The position numbers were made by a program, and so were the translations under genes. From Acidimicrobiaceae bacterium (GTDB lineage Bacteria; Actinomycetota; Acidimicrobiia; Acidimicrobiales; RAAP-2): 7,310 bases of DNA. Below the pieces are notes generated by a model. It was not told the DNA's origin. It searched no databases and worked only from the letters and a program-made list of their open reading frames with translations. Shown piece after piece: positions 5,835 to 7,310 of this stretch; position 1 is the stretch's first letter, and the number at the start of each line of letters is the position of its first letter. The stretch is taken from the NCBI GenBank assembly GCA_003133005.1, contig PKZI01000101.1, forward strand, positions 1 to 7,310. Reading direction: 5' to 3'.

Positions 5835-6850
5835 GAGTGTGAGAGCGCGACGAGCCGTTCGAGCGCGCTCGCCGCGGCGCCGCTTTCGACACTTTCGGTG
5901 GCGAGATCGAAACCTTCACGAAGACTTCCCGCCACGCCCGCGACCATTAGCGCGAGGCTCGCGTTCGCGCACGCGACGTCAAATACGGGACCAGGCGTCG
6001 CATCCAGGAAGACTCGTACCGCGTTGACGTTCTGCTCGATGCCGCCGCCGCGAAGTGAAGCAACGTCGTGGTGTAGACCAAGCTCTTGGGGCGCGTCGAG
6101 TACTTGGACCGTGACGCTGTCGGGTGTGACGATATGCAAGGTGGAGGGCGAACCGAGCGAAAGTTCGTCGAGCCCGTCATCTGCATGCACGAGGATCGCG
6201 TGTTGAATGCCTCGCGCTCGTAGTACGTGCGCCATGTTGTCGAGAAGGCTGGTCTGAGCAACGCCGATCAGCGATCGCTCGACGAGCGCGGGATTCGCGA
6301 GTGGCCCCAAAACGTTGAAGATCGTTCGAAAACCGAGCTCACGACGAATCGGTCCCATGTACGCCAGCGCGTGATGGAACATCGGAGCAAAGAGGAAACC
6401 TATTCCCGCTTCTTGCACGCAACGCTCAACGACGCTCGCCGGCACGTCGAGTTTTACACCAAGTGCCTCGAGGACGTCGGCGGAACCAACGAGCGACGAG
6501 GCGGCGCGATTGCCGTGTTTGGCGACGCGCACTCCACAACCCGCGACGGCGAGCGCGGCCATTGTTGAAATGTTGACAGTCTGAAGTTGATCGCCACCGG
6601 TCCCCACGAGGTCAATAACGCCAGATCCCACCGAAAACGTCGTCGCCGAGGCCATCATCGCGTCGATGAAACCCGTCATCTCCTCGCCCGTTTCACCTTT
6701 CATGGTGAGGGCGGTGAGGAAGCTCGCGATGAGCACACTGTCAACTTGCCCGCTCAAGATCTCCGTGAGAGCGTCACGTGCCTGTTGACGTTCGAGGTTC
6801 GTTCCTCGCACGAGTGGATTGAGGACGTCGCTCGAGAATTCCGTACTCAT
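5831..6850 (-). CDS. trpD: Anthranilate phosphoribosyltransferase
   Basis: It transfers the phosphoribosyl group of PRPP to anthranilate, the second step of tryptophan synthesis from chorismate; cytoplasmic, normally a homodimer. The protein has 339 residues, the usual length. An N-terminal helical domain (about 1-75) is followed by the PRPP-binding blocks GTGGD (83-87), TVNIST (91-96), KHGNR (111-115) and GSADVLEALG (122-131), the anthranilate-site block RRELGFRT (169-176), FNVLGPLANP (178-187), and the magnesium pair D228-E229 (DGLDELS). Just before GSAD the family often has Ser (SSxSG); here it is Val121, a minor oddity. The ATG start at 6850 is fixed by an in-frame TGA six bases upstream; no Shine-Dalgarno site is seen. 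A possible -10, TAATCG, lies 9 bases upstream. It is transcribed away from trpC, and its TAG stop overlaps the stop of the carbonic-anhydrase-like gene. It is a bona fide TrpD rather than a thymidine phosphorylase relative, because KHGNR and GTGGD are both intact. Confidence 0.96.
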   Translation of the reverse strand: MSTEFSSDVLNPLVRGTNLERQQARDALTEILSGQVDSVLIASFLTALTMKGETGEEMTGFIDAMMASATTFSVGSGVIDLVGTGGDQLQTVNISTMAALAVAGCGVRVAKHGNRAASSLVGSADVLEALGVKLDVPASVVERCVQEAGIGFLFAPMFHHALAYMGPIRRELGFRTIFNVLGPLANPALVERSLIGVAQTSLLDNMAHVLRARGIQHAILVHADDGLDELSLGSPSTLHIVTPDSVTVQVLDAPQELGLHHDVASLRGGGIEQNVNAVRVFLDATPGPVFDVACANASLALMVAGVAGSLREGFDLATESVESGAAASALERLVALSHS

Positions 6851-6893
6851 CTGTCAACCCGATTACGACGCACCATGGCCATAAGTTACTCGC

Positions 6894-6908
6894 GAATGCT
6901 GCAGCTTC
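6894..6908. promoter_or_regulatory. Imperfect palindrome in the trpD/trpC divergent region, possible operator
   Basis: The core GCTGCAGC (6898-6905) is a perfect palindrome, flanked by GAA (6894-6896, offset by one base) and TTC (6906-6908). It lies where the -35 and spacer of a trpC promoter would be, and could serve as an operator for both genes. Eight-base palindromes are not rare in such DNA, so this is a weak call. Confidence 0.2.
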
Positions 6909-6915
6909 ATCCAAG

Positions 6916-6921
6916 TACGAT
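6916..6921 (+). promoter_or_regulatory. Putative -10 hexamer of trpC, leaderless-type
   Basis: TACGAT, 6 bases before the ATG of trpC, with no Shine-Dalgarno site in between. An in-frame TAG at 6922-6924 prevents an earlier start. No leader peptide or attenuator fits in the 77-base gap, so regulation by transcription attenuation is unlikely at this end. Confidence 0.4.
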
Positions 6922-6927
6922 TAGTGG

Positions 6928-7310
6928 ATGGCACCCACGTATCTCGACTCCATCGTTGATACGCACCGCTCACGCGCCGCGAGAGACGCGAGGGACTGGC
7001 GAGAGCGAGTCGACGTTGTCCATTACGAAGGACCTTCGTTCGTCGACGCGCTTCGTTCGACCAACAATCCCAACGTCGCCGTCATTGCCGAGGTGAAACG
7101 ACGTTCCCCTTCCAAGGGATGGATCGACGAACACCTTGACGTGGCTGCGCTCGCTACCGCGTACGAGAAAGGCTCGGCGAGCGCCGTGTCAGTACTCACC
7201 GACAATGACTTCTTCGCGGGATCACCAAAGGATGTGGCACGTGTTCGCGAAGTCAGCACGCTGCCGATCCTTCGCAAGGACTTCACGGTCTGCGAGAACG
7301 ACGTGCTCGA
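6928..7310 (+). CDS. trpC: Indole-3-glycerol phosphate synthase, N-terminal part
   Basis: It catalyses ring closure and decarboxylation of CdRP to indole-3-glycerol phosphate in tryptophan synthesis. The first 127 residues of a TIM-barrel enzyme usually of about 260 residues are visible; the frame runs off the right edge. Diagnostic blocks: an N-terminal helix MAPTYLDSIVDTHR, the first barrel strand VIAEVKRRSPSKG (52-64) with E55 and K57 at the active site, SVLTDNDFFAGS (88-99), and LPILRKDF (112-119) with K117 as the expected catalytic acid. All visible catalytic residues are intact. The ATG start is set by an in-frame TAG two codons upstream and by the normal N-terminus. There is no Shine-Dalgarno site, and TACGAT lies 6 bases upstream. 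It diverges from trpD; other trp genes may follow beyond the edge, but that cannot be seen. Confidence 0.94.
   Translation, partial: MAPTYLDSIVDTHRSRAARDARDWRERVDVVHYEGPSFVDALRSTNNPNVAVIAEVKRRSPSKGWIDEHLDVAALATAYEKGSASAVSVLTDNDFFAGSPKDVARVREVSTLPILRKDFTVCENDVL

Noticed and set aside
5860..5871. Perfect 12-base palindrome CGAGCGCGCTCG, considered as a terminator for the convergent genes
   Set aside because: It has no loop and no T tract, and it lies in the trpD coding region, where its bases encode ordinary residues of the C-terminal helix.
6587..7096. Plus-strand open frame spanning the trpD start, the divergent gap and the trpC start
   Set aside because: It is in a different frame from trpC and antisense to trpD. 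Both real genes have clear family motifs over the same DNA.
7023..7286. Minus-strand open frame at the right edge
   Set aside because: It is the antisense of trpC and shows no recognisable domain.
1..7310. Mobile element, CRISPR array, tRNA/rRNA gene or defence cassette
   Set aside because: I saw no direct or inverted terminal repeats, spaced repeats, tRNA-like cloverleaf or transposase/nuclease motifs. The window is filled by housekeeping genes.

Overview
The window looks like a piece of ordinary actinobacterial (Actinomycetota) chromosome. The evidence is a moderately high GC content (judged by eye, not computed), many GTG starts (five of the eight visible starts), short intergenic gaps, starts mostly without Shine-Dalgarno sequences but with a TAnnnT hexamer 6-7 bases upstream, and the wording of the IspH, gamma-carbonic-anhydrase-like and TrpD proteins. 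An Acidimicrobiia-like lineage would fit, but this is an impression, not a phylogenetic result. There are no mobile elements, CRISPR arrays, tRNA or rRNA genes, and no intergenic stretch reaches 300 bases. Every gene appears intact except the two cut by the window edges.

Layout. Minus strand, 2357 down to 1: ispH (last enzyme of the MEP isoprenoid pathway), then a small HD-domain metalloprotein, then a family 2 glycosyltransferase of the polyprenyl-phosphate-sugar synthase type that runs off the left edge. Spacings are 26 and 8 bases, so this is probably one operon. A 102-base divergent region (2358-2459) separates it from a plus-strand operon: a PDZ/radical SAM/DUF512 protein, the double GTPase Der, a 63-residue zinc-ribbon protein with a hydrophobic tail, and a gamma-carbonic-anhydrase-like protein. 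These four genes overlap stop-to-start by 1-4 bases, so they are probably translationally coupled. That operon meets trpD (minus strand) tail to tail with overlapping stop codons. A 77-base divergent region (6851-6927) separates trpD from trpC (plus strand), which is cut by the right edge.

How the genes work together. IspH makes isoprenoid precursors, and the glycosyltransferase at the end of the same operon is of a type that usually loads sugars onto a polyprenyl phosphate; the HD protein between them is uncharacterised. Der is a 50S ribosome assembly GTPase. The DUF512 radical SAM protein is a familiar Der neighbour of unknown function, and the zinc-ribbon protein is unrecognised. TrpD and TrpC catalyse steps 2 and 4 of tryptophan synthesis from chorismate but are divergently transcribed here.

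No large undescribed system (defence island, cargo element, array) is visible. The points most worth a second look are: the mirror-placed TAGGCT hexamers in the ispH/DUF512 divergent region and the similar leaderless-type signals elsewhere; the HD protein with a full metal-ligand set resembling diiron oxygenases; the zinc-ribbon microprotein coupled to der; and the glutamate in place of the third zinc histidine in the carbonic-anhydrase-like protein.
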